Program-made: the position numbers and the translations under genes
The notes under the pieces: generated by a model
Told to the model about the DNA's origin: nothing
Databases searched by the model: none
What the model saw: only the letters and a program-made list of their open reading frames with translations
NCBI GenBank assembly: GCA_036494925.1
Contig: DASXNR010000124.1
Span: forward strand, 1-16,493
Origin: JAMXLO01 sp036494925
Lineage (GTDB): Bacteria; Pseudomonadota; Alphaproteobacteria; Acetobacterales; Acetobacteraceae
Direction of reading: 5' to 3'
Length of the DNA: 16,493 bases
Shown here: one piece after another, positions 1-8,600 of the stretch
How positions within the stretch are numbered: the stretch's first letter is position 1
Layout of the letters: each line of letters starts with the position of its first letter

Positions 1-30
1 TACGAGTTGCTCCGCATCTTGTTGCCGTAG

Positions 31-57
31 GATGGGTAGAGCGCCGCGAAACCCATC
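31..57. repeat. Short palindromic intergenic repeat
   Basis: Perfect 7-bp inverted repeat: GATGGGT at 31-37 and ACCCATC at 51-57, with a 13-base GC-rich spacer. From memory, this layout (GTAGGATGGGT, a GC-rich centre, ACCCATC) is a widespread intergenic palindrome in proteobacterial genomes, which is why I call it a repeat and not a terminator. There is no T-run after it. Only one copy lies in the window, so repetition is not shown here. Confidence 0.45.
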
Positions 58-156
58 ATCCCGTCGCGATACCACTTTGCCTGAAGCCGCTCGAGCCGCT
101 CCCTCGCCCACCGCTGCACAATACCCTAGGTTTCACACATACCAACGATCACCCAG

Positions 157-162
157 CAAGGA
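157..162 (+). promoter_or_regulatory. Ribosome binding site of the first LLM oxidoreductase
   Basis: AAGGAG lies 8 bases before the ATG at 171. It fixes that start and excludes the longer frame-shifted reading that begins at 32. Confidence 0.75.
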
Positions 163-170
163 GCACAGCC

Positions 171-1016
171 ATGGATTTCGGCGCGTCGATGTTCTTCACC
201 GACTACTCCATGACCTCCGCCGAGTTGGCCCAGGCGCTCGAGGCGCGCGGTTTCGAATCTGTCTGGGCACCGGAGCATTCGCACATCCCTACCTCGCGCC
301 GCTCGCCGTTTCCGGGCGGTGGCGATCTGCCGAAGCAGTACTACGATGCGATGGACCCCTTCGTGACGCTGACCGCGGCGGCGATGGCGACCAAGACGCT
401 GAAGGTCGGCACCGGCGTCTGCCTGGTGAACCAGCGCGATCCGATCCAGACCGCCAAGCTGGTCGCCTCGATCGATCAGGTCTCGGGCGGCCGCTTTTTG
501 TTCGGCATCGGTGTGGGCTGGAACGCGGAAGAGATGGAAGACCACGGCACGGCGTTTGCCAGCCGCGCCAAACTGGTGCGCGAGCGCGTCGAGGCGATGA
601 AGGCGATCTGGACCAGGAGCAAGGCCGAGTACCACGGCGAGTTCGTCAACTTCCCCGAGATGATGGCCTGGCCGAAATGCGTGCAGCAGCCGCATGTGCC
701 GGTGATCGTCGGCGGCGCGTTCCCGCAGGCGGCCCGGCGCGCGGTGCGTTACGGCGACGGCTGGATTCCGCTGGCCGGCCGCGGCGACATCCTCACCGCG
801 ATGGCAAAGTTCCGCGAGATGCTGAAGGAGGCGGGGCGCGACGCGGCGTCATGTCCGATCACGCTGTTCGGCTGCGCCGATGACGCCGACACGCTGAAGC
901 GCTACCGCGACCAAGGCGTGGTACGAGCCTGCGTCAGTCTGCCGGCGGCCAAAAGCAACACCGTGCTGCCGATCCTCGATCGCTGGGCGGGACTGATCCG
1001 TCAGGTCAACGACTGA
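171..1016 (+). CDS. LLM-class F420-dependent oxidoreductase, copy 1
   Basis: A 281-residue luciferase-like monooxygenase (bacterial luciferase TIM-barrel fold) of the TIGR03619-like F420-dependent group, recognised from its N-terminal FTDYSM and ALEARGFESVW region, the HSHIPTSRRSP segment, TGVCLVNQRDPIQTAK, GGRFLFGIGVGWNAEEMEDHG and the C-terminal RYGDGWIPLAGR. Known members transfer hydride between reduced deazaflavin F420 (or FMN) and organic substrates; the substrate here cannot be read from sequence. No signal peptide or membrane segment is visible, so it is probably cytosolic. The ATG at 171 has an AAGGAG 8 bases upstream. It is followed after 18 bases by a close paralogue, so the two probably form an operon. 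Whether the host makes F420 is not shown in this window; FMN use is an alternative. Confidence 0.9.
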   Translation: MDFGASMFFTDYSMTSAELAQALEARGFESVWAPEHSHIPTSRRSPFPGGGDLPKQYYDAMDPFVTLTAAAMATKTLKVGTGVCLVNQRDPIQTAKLVASIDQVSGGRFLFGIGVGWNAEEMEDHGTAFASRAKLVRERVEAMKAIWTRSKAEYHGEFVNFPEMMAWPKCVQQPHVPVIVGGAFPQAARRAVRYGDGWIPLAGRGDILTAMAKFREMLKEAGRDAASCPITLFGCADDADTLKRYRDQGVVRACVSLPAAKSNTVLPILDRWAGLIRQVND

Positions 1017-1034
1017 GAGAAGAGGAGAGCTACC

Positions 1035-1892
1035 ATGCAGTTCGGCGCGTCGATGTTCTTCACTGACTACTCGATGACCTCCGCCGAACTTGCGGAGGCG
1101 CTGGAGGCGCGGGGCTTCGAATCCGTCTGGGCGGCCGAGCACTCGCACATCCCGACCTCACGCCGTTCACCCTGGGGCGGCGGTGGCGAACTGCCGAAGC
1201 AATACTACGACGTGATGGACCCGTTCGTGACGCTGACCGCTGCGGCGGTGGCGACCAAGACGCTCAAACTCGGCACCGGCGTCTGCCTGGTCAATCAGCG
1301 CGACACCATCCAGACCGCGAAGCTGGTGGCCTCGATCGATCAGGTGTCGGGCGGGCGGTTCCTGTTCGGCATCGGCATCGGCTGGAACGCCGAGGAGATG
1401 GAGGATCACGGCACGGCGTTCGCCACGCGGGCCAGGCTGGTACGTGAACGCATCGAGGCGATGAAGCTGATCTGGATCAAATCCAAGGCCGAGTACCACG
1501 GCGAACTGGTCGACTTTCCCGAGATGATGGCGTGGCCCAAGCCGGTGCAGAAGCCGCATCCGCCGGTGATCGTCGGCGGCGCCTATCCGCAGGCGGCGCG
1601 GCGCGCGGTGCGTTACGGCGACGGCTGGATTCCGCTGGCCGGGCGGCCGAACCAGTACGGCGACGTGTTCGACTTCGTACCGAAATTCCGCACGATGCTG
1701 AAAGAGGCCGGGCGCGACGAGGCGTCCTGTCCGGTGACGCTGTTCAGCGTGCAGGAAGACGCGGATCTGCTGAAGCGCTATCGCGATCTCGGCGTGGCAC
1801 GTGTCGGCGTCGGTCTGGCGGCAGCGAAGGCCGACGCGACACTGCCGGTGCTGGATCGCTGGGCGAAATTGATCCGGGAGGTGAATGGCTGA
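1035..1892 (+). CDS. LLM-class F420-dependent oxidoreductase, copy 2
   Basis: A 285-residue paralogue of the preceding gene, about 80 percent identical by eye, starting at an ATG with GAGGAG about 7 bases upstream. The barrel core is almost unchanged (FFTDYSMTSAELA, SIDQVSGGRFLFGIG, GWNAEEMEDHGTAFA, AVRYGDGWIPLAGR). Differences cluster after residue 205: four extra residues (PNQY) and a changed stretch follow the GWIPLAGR strand, and the last 50 residues are more diverged. In LLM enzymes the loops at the C-terminal ends of the barrel strands shape the substrate pocket, so the copies may have different substrates; this is inference. It ends 26 bases before the end of the convergent FAD oxidase gene. 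Confidence 0.9.
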   Translation: MQFGASMFFTDYSMTSAELAEALEARGFESVWAAEHSHIPTSRRSPWGGGGELPKQYYDVMDPFVTLTAAAVATKTLKLGTGVCLVNQRDTIQTAKLVASIDQVSGGRFLFGIGIGWNAEEMEDHGTAFATRARLVRERIEAMKLIWIKSKAEYHGELVDFPEMMAWPKPVQKPHPPVIVGGAYPQAARRAVRYGDGWIPLAGRPNQYGDVFDFVPKFRTMLKEAGRDEASCPVTLFSVQEDADLLKRYRDLGVARVGVGLAAAKADATLPVLDRWAKLIREVNG

Positions 1893-1918
1893 TCGCGTGG
1901 CAGGACAACCGCCGCACG

Positions 1919-3310
1919 CTACTCAGGCGGAATGTTCTGGTTCACGCGGAAGAAGTTGGTCGGATCGTATTTCCGTTTGATCGCGACCAGCCGGGCATAG
2001 GCCTCGGCGCCCGCCGCCGCCCGCACCAGCCCTGGGTCTTCGCCGTGACCGGCGAAATTGAGATACAGCCGGCCGTCCGAGTGGCGCTGCATATCGGACC
2101 AGAAGCTGCGCGCCCATCCGATGTTCGCAGCATCGTCCTCGGCCTTCGACCACACCGCATCGATGCTGAGCATGTACGGCATGCTGCGATCACCGAACGC
2201 GGTCGCTTCAGACGCGACGCGGGCAACAGTGCCGCCGAAATGCCAGATCGAGGCGAATGTCATCTCGGATGGCCGGGCGTCCAGCTGGGTGACGACATCC
2301 CGGATCACCGTATCATCAAGCCCCGTAAGGTATAGCGACTTGAAATAGCTGCGGTCACGACCCTTCGGAAACAATTCGTCGTAGATGCTTTGAAGGACGC
2401 GGTACGGCATCTTGTCGCTGAAGTCGATCACTGGCGTGCCGAGTTCGCGCATGGGCCGCAACAGCGCCTCCCCCTGATCGGCCGGGCCGTCATACACGGC
2501 ACCCACCGAGATGACCCGCTTGCCGCGCGCCTCCTGCGGCAGGCTCGGGTCATCCGGCAGGGTCGAGAATTCGACCAGACTGCCGATCTGCTCAGGGGCC
2601 GTGGCCATGAAATCGCGCCATGCGGCAATGACGTCGCATGCACGGGATTCCGGATAGGCGATCAGGCAGGCCATCAACGCGGGCTGGATCGGATGCAGGC
2701 GGAACTCGAACGACGTGACGATGCCGAAGTTTCCGCCGCCGCCACGAACCGCCCAGAACAGATCGCTGTTTTCAGTCTCGCTGGCCCGCAGCAGGCGGCC
2801 ATCGGCGGTCACGACATCGACCGACAACAGATTGTCGATGCACAGGCCGTGACTGCCGCGCAGCCAACCGATGCCACCAGACAAGGTCAGGCCGGCAACG
2901 CCGGTCGCGGAAATGAGGCCGCCAGGCGTGGCGAGCCCGAACGCGGTGGTCTCCCAGTCAACGTCGCGCCAGGTCGCACCGCCCTCGACCTGCGCGGTGC
3001 GTGCCGCGGGGTCGACACGAACCGCGCGCATCAGCGAGAGATCGATCATCAGGCCGCCGTCGCAGGTGGCGTAACCCGCGACATTGTGGCCGCCGCCGCG
3101 GACCGCGACGAGCAGCTTATGCCTGCGTGCGAAGTTGACCGCAGCGACGACATCCGCGACGCCGTGACAGCGCGCAATGAGACGCGGGCGGCGATCGATC
3201 ATGCCGTTCCAGACCACCCGCACCGCGTCATACGCATCGTCCGAAGGCTGCAGCAGCGTGCCTCGCAGCGACGCCGTTAATTCCGTGATCTCCTGCGCGT
3301 CCGCGTTCAT
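1919..3310 (-). CDS. FAD-binding PCMH/BBE-type oxidoreductase
   Basis: A 463-residue flavoprotein of the berberine-bridge/6-hydroxy-D-nicotine oxidase type. An FAD_binding_4 (PCMH) domain fills about residues 35-205, with RGGGHNVAGY (His75, the usual covalent FAD attachment residue) and SGGIGWLRGSHGL-DNLLSVDVV. The chain ends in a BBE motif, KYDPTNFFRVNQNI. Bicovalent members also use a Cys just before a GVxG stretch; here that place reads SATGVAG without Cys, so a single covalent link is more likely. Such enzymes oxidise alcohols, sugars or amines with O2; the substrate is unknown. I chose ATG 3310 because GGAGG lies 7 bases upstream; a GTG at 3328 is in frame but its codons contain that ribosome site. 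No signal peptide is seen. It is divergent from a GlxA-type regulator, the likely controller. Confidence 0.9.
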   Translation of the reverse strand: MNADAQEITELTASLRGTLLQPSDDAYDAVRVVWNGMIDRRPRLIARCHGVADVVAAVNFARRHKLLVAVRGGGHNVAGYATCDGGLMIDLSLMRAVRVDPAARTAQVEGGATWRDVDWETTAFGLATPGGLISATGVAGLTLSGGIGWLRGSHGLCIDNLLSVDVVTADGRLLRASETENSDLFWAVRGGGGNFGIVTSFEFRLHPIQPALMACLIAYPESRACDVIAAWRDFMATAPEQIGSLVEFSTLPDDPSLPQEARGKRVISVGAVYDGPADQGEALLRPMRELGTPVIDFSDKMPYRVLQSIYDELFPKGRDRSYFKSLYLTGLDDTVIRDVVTQLDARPSEMTFASIWHFGGTVARVASEATAFGDRSMPYMLSIDAVWSKAEDDAANIGWARSFWSDMQRHSDGRLYLNFAGHGEDPGLVRAAAGAEAYARLVAIKRKYDPTNFFRVNQNIPPE

Positions 3311-3409
3311 GACCCTTCCTCCCGACACTGCACTCTCATCACGGCGAGGCTAGCGGTGTCCGGCGTACCGAACTAAAGTCTGAATCGCAACTTTCCGTCC
3401 ATTTCTGCC
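3311..3409. promoter_or_regulatory. Divergent promoter region, FAD oxidase / GlxA regulator
   Basis: The 99 bases between the two divergent starts must hold both promoters and probably the regulator's operator, since AraC-type regulators commonly control the adjacent divergent gene. I find no convincing -35/-10 pair or inverted repeat; assignment is from position only. Confidence 0.4.
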
Positions 3410-4464
3410 ATGGCTGACTCAGGACCGAGGGTGAAGGTCGCGATTCTGGCAGTGCCCGAGGTCACCGCCTCGGCGGTCTATGCCATGTACGACCTGCTTG
3501 CTGCCGCCGGCAGGGACTGGGCCTTCATCACGACCGGCGTGCCGGGCGAGCAGCGTATGGAGCCCTACGTCGTTGCCCGCGACAACACTCCTGTCCTGTC
3601 AGCGAACGGTATCTCGATCACACCGGACCACACGATCGACGACTGCCCGGAGCCGGCGATCGTCTGTATCCCGGACTTCTCGCATATGCCGGGCGAAAGC
3701 TGTGCCGGCCGCTTCGAACCGGAAGTCGCCTGGATCCGTCGATGCCACGCGGGCGGCGCAACGCTGACTTCGGTATGCACCAGCGCCATGCTGATGGCGG
3801 AGACGGGTCTGCTCGACGGTTACGACGCCACGATCCACTGGGCCTACTCCGAGTCTTTGACGCGACATTACCCGACGATCCGCTTGCATCCGAACCGTGC
3901 TCTTGTCGTTACCGGTGTCGGGCAGCGCATCGTGATGGCCGGCGGCGGCACCAGCCATCTGACCTGGTGCTTTATTGATCGGCCGGTTCGTCGGTCTGCA
4001 GGCTGCGCTCGAGGTCGCGAAAGCCTATCTCATCGACTGGCACGATGCCGGTCAGCAGCCGTTCGCGTCGCTGCTGGTCGGCCGGCAGGCCAATGACGCG
4101 CTGATTGCGAAGTGTCAGACCTGGGCGGCGGAGCATTATGACGATGCGTCACCGGTCGCAGCGATGACGAAGCTCTCGGACCTGCCGGAGCGTACCTTCA
4201 TCCGGCGGTTCGCCAAGGCCACCGGACTGTCGCCACTGGAATACGTGCATGCGCTGCGGCTCGAGGAAGCCAAGCAGATGTTGGAGACCGGCGACAACCC
4301 GATCGAAGCGATCGCGCGAGGTGGGCTACGAGGACGCGAGCTTCTTCAATCGCCTGTTCCACCGCAAGGTGGGGCTCACGCCGGCGCAGTATCGCAGACG
4401 GTTCGGGTTCATCCGACGGAATCTGGCTGCCTCCTCGCCACCGCCGCAGGTTCAGCGAAGGTGA
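3410..4464 (+). pseudogene. GlxA-family AraC regulator broken by three frameshifts
   Basis: The pieces add up to a normal GlxA-type regulator: an N-terminal DJ-1/PfpI-like class I amidotransferase-like domain (VKVAILAVPEVTASAVYAMYDLL; SVCTSAMLMAETGLLDG, with the nucleophile-elbow Cys; ATIHWAY) and a C-terminal AraC double helix-turn-helix (LSDLPERTFIRRFAKATG; EVGYEDASFFNRLF; GLTPAQYRRRFG). The frame changes near 3959-3961 (one base missing before DLVLY), near 3975 (one base missing in the expected TAT TTG ATC, which makes a TGA) and near 4314-4318 (two bases missing in a GCGCG run before GAGGTGGGC). Everything between the breaks is well conserved and free of stops, so this is either a very young pseudogene or an assembly error. 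ATG 3410 has no clear ribosome site; GTG 3431 is an alternative. It would have regulated the divergent FAD oxidase. Confidence 0.85.
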
Positions 4465-4535
4465 TCGGCTTCGCCTGATGGACGCCATCCGTTGGCGCGC
4501 CTAACCTGGCGATGCCGACCAAAAGGGAGATCGCA

Positions 4536-4760
4536 GTGTCGGAAACCGTCGATGCACTGCTGTGCGACCTGCTCGCCTGGCTCGCGCCCGGCGCGAGGTC
4601 TTATGACGAGGTGATGGAGGCCTGGCGAACCTCGTGTCCACGCCTGCCGGTCTGGGAAGATGCCAACGAACTCGGCTTTGTCGAACAGACAAGGGCTGAC
4701 GGCCACGCGATGGTGCGGATCACACCGGCCGGCGGCGAATTCCTGGCACGGCGGCGCTGA
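4536..4760 (+). CDS. Small conserved-looking protein of unknown function
   Basis: A 74-residue protein if started at GTG 4536, which has AGGGAG 6 bases upstream; ATG 4512 is in frame and would add 8 residues, but without a good ribosome site. I do not assign a family. The pattern is a helical N-terminal half (VDALLCDLLAWL, YDEVMEAWRTSCPRLPVWEDA) and a short LGFVEQTR...MVRITPAGGEFL tail, which looks like the recognition helix and wing of a small winged-helix fold (GLV/LGFVE followed by a turn and V-x-LT-x-G-x-x-x-L). That reading is inference. There is no membrane segment. It follows the broken regulator by 71 bases on the same strand and converges on the PPOX gene. Confidence 0.65.
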   Translation: MSETVDALLCDLLAWLAPGARSYDEVMEAWRTSCPRLPVWEDANELGFVEQTRADGHAMVRITPAGGEFLARRR

Positions 4761-4799
4761 CGCAACACGCATCGCCGGCGGGCTGTTACCGCACGTTTT

Positions 4800-5411
4800 T
4801 CAATACAGCCTGTCGCGATAGGACGCCGCCAGGAGCTGATCAGCGGCTTCCGCACTCATCACGGCGGTCTGCTCGGCGACGATCTGCCCGAGCGAGGGAA
4901 AGCTGTCGCGCGGAACATGACGTGACGGATCCCAGAGCTTCGAGCGGATCAGCGCTTTGCCGCAGTGGAAGAACACCTCGGTGATCGAGACCAGCAACCC
5001 GGTCGCTGGAATCTTGCCCTGCGCTTCGAGCGGCGCGAGAAGGGCAGGGTCCGTCACGAGGCGCCCGGTCCCATTGACGCGCAAGGTCTCATCGAAACCG
5101 GGCACAAAGAAGATCAGCCCGATCCCGGGGTGACGGATCACATTGGCGAAGCTGTCGACGCGGCGATTGCCGGGACGGTCCGGGACAATGAGGGTCGTGT
5201 CATCAGGCATGGCGACGAAGCCTGGTGCGTCGCCGCGAGGGCTTGCGTCGACGCCACCGTCGCCGTCGGCCGTCGCGAGGACCAGGAACGGCGAGAGCGC
5301 GATGAACGCGCGGCTGTACCGATCCAGCCGGGGCATGACCTTTTGTGCGGACATCGTGCTCGTCGCGCCGAAATGCGCGTGAAGTGACTCGAGATCGGCG
5401 ATGGCATCCAT
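4800..5411 (-). CDS. PPOX-class flavoprotein, MSMEG_1061-like
   Basis: A 203-residue protein of the pyridoxamine 5'-phosphate oxidase-like split-barrel superfamily, resembling the MSMEG_1061 FMN-dependent group. Diagnostic stretches are FIALSPFLVLATADGDGGVDASPRGDAPGFV, DDTTLIVPDRPGNRRVDSFANVIRHPGIGLIFFVPG, ETLRVNGTGRLV and the C-terminal FFHCGKALIRSKLWDPS, in which the HCGKA...R..LW pattern is typical. Split into parts: the FMN site is expected in the ASPRGD and NRR segments. The reaction is unknown; relatives bind FMN or F420 and act on small organic substrates. ATG 5411 has AAGGGAG about 8 bases upstream; a TTG at 5435 is in frame but lies before that site. No signal peptide. The upstream region holds a perfect small palindrome, a candidate operator. 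Confidence 0.88.
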   Translation of the reverse strand: MDAIADLESLHAHFGATSTMSAQKVMPRLDRYSRAFIALSPFLVLATADGDGGVDASPRGDAPGFVAMPDDTTLIVPDRPGNRRVDSFANVIRHPGIGLIFFVPGFDETLRVNGTGRLVTDPALLAPLEAQGKIPATGLLVSITEVFFHCGKALIRSKLWDPSRHVPRDSFPSLGQIVAEQTAVMSAEAADQLLAASYRDRLY

Positions 5412-5445
5412 TCTATTGCTCCCTTCGGAAACCAATCTCTTATGT

Positions 5446-5456
5446 CGGACAGTCCG
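5446..5456. promoter_or_regulatory. Operator-like palindrome upstream of the PPOX gene
   Basis: CGGAC-A-GTCCG is a perfect 5-bp inverted repeat around one base, 35 bases before the ATG of the PPOX gene, where a repressor site or the promoter would lie. The repeat is visible; a regulatory role is inferred. Confidence 0.3.
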
Positions 5457-5648
5457 CGGATGGATGGCCTATCCAGCAGGAGCCTATCAGCCATTTTAGG
5501 CATTCCGCAAAGATTGTTTTAGCCCGCCGGTGAGCTCCACTCCTTTGAAAGCGGCCATTGGTGGTCTGAAGCTTTTGACACGCGCCAATTTCAGTTCTGC
5601 CACTGGTAGATCGACCTTTAGCGGAATAACCTACTCTACGAGAGGTCA

Positions 5649-5668
5649 CCGCTCCTTCGAGCGGAGGG
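5649..5668 (+). promoter_or_regulatory. Hairpin overlapping the cyclase ribosome binding site
   Basis: CCGCTC (5649-5654) pairs with GAGCGG (5659-5664) around a CTTC loop. The last two bases of the stem are the first two of the ribosome site GGAGGG (5663-5668), which is 7 bases before the ATG at 5676. The hairpin could damp translation of the large cyclase. The ribosome site itself is firm; a control role is speculative. Confidence 0.4.
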
Positions 5669-5675
5669 TCGCCGC

Positions 5676-8600
5676 ATGGACGTAACGGCGTGGCTGCGCG
5701 GGCTTGGCCTCGAACAATACATCCAGCTTTTCCGCGACAATGACATCGATGGCGAGACCCTGTGCGGGATGACCGCAGAGGACCTGAAGGAGCTGGGCAT
5801 TAACTCTTTTGGCCACCGCCGCAGGCTCTTCAAAGCGATCACCGTCCTGCGGAGCGAGACCGCGACTGGTGATATGGTTCGATCGGCGACGCCCGCGACA
5901 CCTGCTTCCAGCTCACCTCCGCCAATCGATGCTGAACGCCGGCAGCTGACGGTGATGTTCTGCGACCTTGTCGGCTCGACGGCACTGTCGACGCTTTTCG
6001 ATCCGGAGGATCTGCGTGAGTTGATCGGGAACTACCACCGCGCGGTGGCCGATACGGTCGGCCGGTTCGATGGCTTTGTCGCCAGGTACATGGGCGACGG
6101 CGCGCTGATCTATTTCGGCTATCCGCAGGCTCATGAGGACGATGCTGAGCGGTCGGTGCGAGCCGGGTTGGCGGTGATCGAGGCGGTCGGCCGACCGCCG
6201 ACCCGTCAGGATCTGCGGGTGCGGCTGGGTATCGCCACCGGTCTCGCCGTGGTCGGGGATTTGCTTGGCGAGGGTGCCGCGCAGGAGCGTGCAGTCGTCG
6301 GCGAGACCCCAAACCTTGCCGCTCGGCTGCAGGCGCTTGCTGCGCCCAACACGCTCATCATTGGCGAGGCAACGCGCCGGCAGGTCGGCGGTCTGTTCGA
6401 GCTCGCCGATCTCGGCCCGCAGTCGCTTGCCGGCTTTGCCGAGCCGCAACCGGCGTGGCGGGTCGTTGGAGAGAGCAGGATGCTGAGCCGCTTCGAGGCC
6501 CTGCGCTCGGAGGAGACTCCACTCGTCGGTCGTGACGAGGAAGTCGAGTTGCTACTGCGCCGATGGGAGCAGGCGAAGAGCCGCGAGGGACGCGTGGTGC
6601 TGATTTCCGGCGAGCCGGGCATCGGCAAGTCGCGGCTCACCGTGGCGCTTTCCGAGCAGATCGGAACCGATCCACATACCCGCCTGCGCTATTTCTGCTC
6701 GCCGCATTATCAGAACAGCGCGCTCTATCCCGTGATCGTTCAGCTCGAACGCGCCGCCGGTTTCGAGCGCGACGACGGGCCTGAGGAAAAACTGGATAAA
6801 TTGGAGACGCTGCTCGAGCCGTTAGCCGAGATCGGCGATGTGTCCCTGCTCGTCGAGCTGTTGTCGGTGCCTGGCGGTGGTCGTTTTGCGCCACTGGCAC
6901 TGACACCACAGCGCAAGAAGGAGCGCACCTTTGCGGCTTTGCTGCGGCAGCTCGAAGGGTTGGCCCGAACTCAACCGGTGTTGGTGATCTTTGAGGATTT
7001 GCATTGGATCGATCCGACCTCGCGTGAGTTCCTCGATCTCGTGTTCGCACGGATCGACTGTCTGCCGGTCCTGCTGGCAGCCACTTTCCGTCCCGAGTTC
7101 CAGCCGCCCTGGGTGGGCCAAGCGTACGTCACGGTGTTGGCGCTGAACCGGCTCGGGCGGAGCGACGGCGCGATGATGGTCGAGCGTCTCGCCGGCAGCG
7201 CCGCGTTGCTGCCGCCGGACGTCATCGCGGAGATCGTCGAGCGCACCGACGGAGTGCCGCTGTTCGTCGAGGAGATGACCAGGGCGGTGCTCGAGGCCGG
7301 TGCCGAGCGGGGTAAGGAGGTTGCTGCGTCGGTGCCCGCGGCCAGGCTGGGTGTGCCGGCGACATTGCAGGCTTCGCTGATGGCGCGGCTCGACCGGCTC
7401 GGCCCGGCAGCAAAATCAGTCGCCCAGATCGGCGCCGCGATCGGCCGCGAATTCTCCTACGAGCTGGCAGCCTCGGTCGGTGAACTGGTTGAAGACAGGC
7501 TCCAGGACGCGCTCCAACGCCTCGTCGATGCCGGTCTGGTCTTCCAGCGCGGAACGCCGCCGGAGGCCGCTTACCTGTTCAAGCACGCCCTGGTCCAGGA
7601 TACCGCGTACGGCACCCTGTTGCGCGGGCCACGACGGCAACTGCATGCCCGGATCGCCGCCTCCCTCGAAGCGCACTTTCCTGATCGGGCCGCGCGCGAA
7701 CCCGAACTGTTGGCACATCACTTCGCCGAGGCCCAGCAGACCGAGCGTGCGATCGAGCATTGGTTGAAGGCAGGCGAGCGTGGCACCGAACGCTCGGCCA
7801 ATCTCGAAGCAATCAGGCATATGGACCGAGGCTTGGAGGCGCTGCAGACACTCCCGGAAAGCCCTGAACGGGACCGGCTGGAACTCGCGCTTCAGCTGGC
7901 CATGGGTGCGCCCTCGATCGCCGTCTACGGGTATTCAGCTCCGCAATCGGGTGCCGCCTACAGCCGGGCGCGCATTCTCTGCGAGCGGCTCGGTGAGGTG
8001 GAACCTCTGTTCGCTACGCTAAGCGGCGAGTTCGTGTATTCCCTTGTGCGCGGCGATTATCAGGTGATGCGGCGACTGACCGATGAGGCTCGGGGCGTGT
8101 CTCAGCGCCTGTCGAGCCCGGTGCTTCGCCTCACGGCACACCGCCTGACCGCGATCACGGCCATGTACCGCGGCGCGCTCTGCGAAGCGCGCACCGAGTT
8201 CGAGGCGATCTTGCGCCTCTACGACGCAACCCACCACCGCCCTCCGCCGGTGCACTATGTGCACGACCCGCAGGTTTCCGCCCTCACCTACCTTGCCCCG
8301 GTCTTCTGGATGTTGGGTTTTCCCGATCAAGCCAGCCGTTCCAGCGTGGCGGCCTTTCAGTGTGCGGCGGAATTGGACCAGGCGAACCTCGCGGCCCATG
8401 TGCACAATTTCGCAGGCGCCGGGTTGGCCGAACTCCTCACCGATGTAACAGCGGTGCAAGCGCACGCCGATGCGATCATCGATCTGGCAGAACGGCATAG
8501 TCTGGGATATTGGCGCGTGAACGGCCTGATCCTCCGCGGCTGGGCAATGGCCCGACAGGGCGATGCCGAGGCGGGGATCGCGCTCATGCGCAGGAATTCC

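Noticed and set aside
1..119. A minus-strand frame from a GTG at 119 leaving the left edge, containing MMGFAALYPSYG
   Set aside because: It is made largely by the palindromic repeat read on the minus strand, has no good ribosome site and a stop directly upstream. It is too short to judge.
4761..4800. T-run at 4796-4800 as a terminator of the small gene
   Set aside because: No convincing GC stem stands directly before the T-run.
5575..5580. TTGACA upstream of the cyclase gene as a -35 box
   Set aside because: No acceptable -10 box lies 16-18 bases downstream, so a promoter cannot be supported from this box alone.
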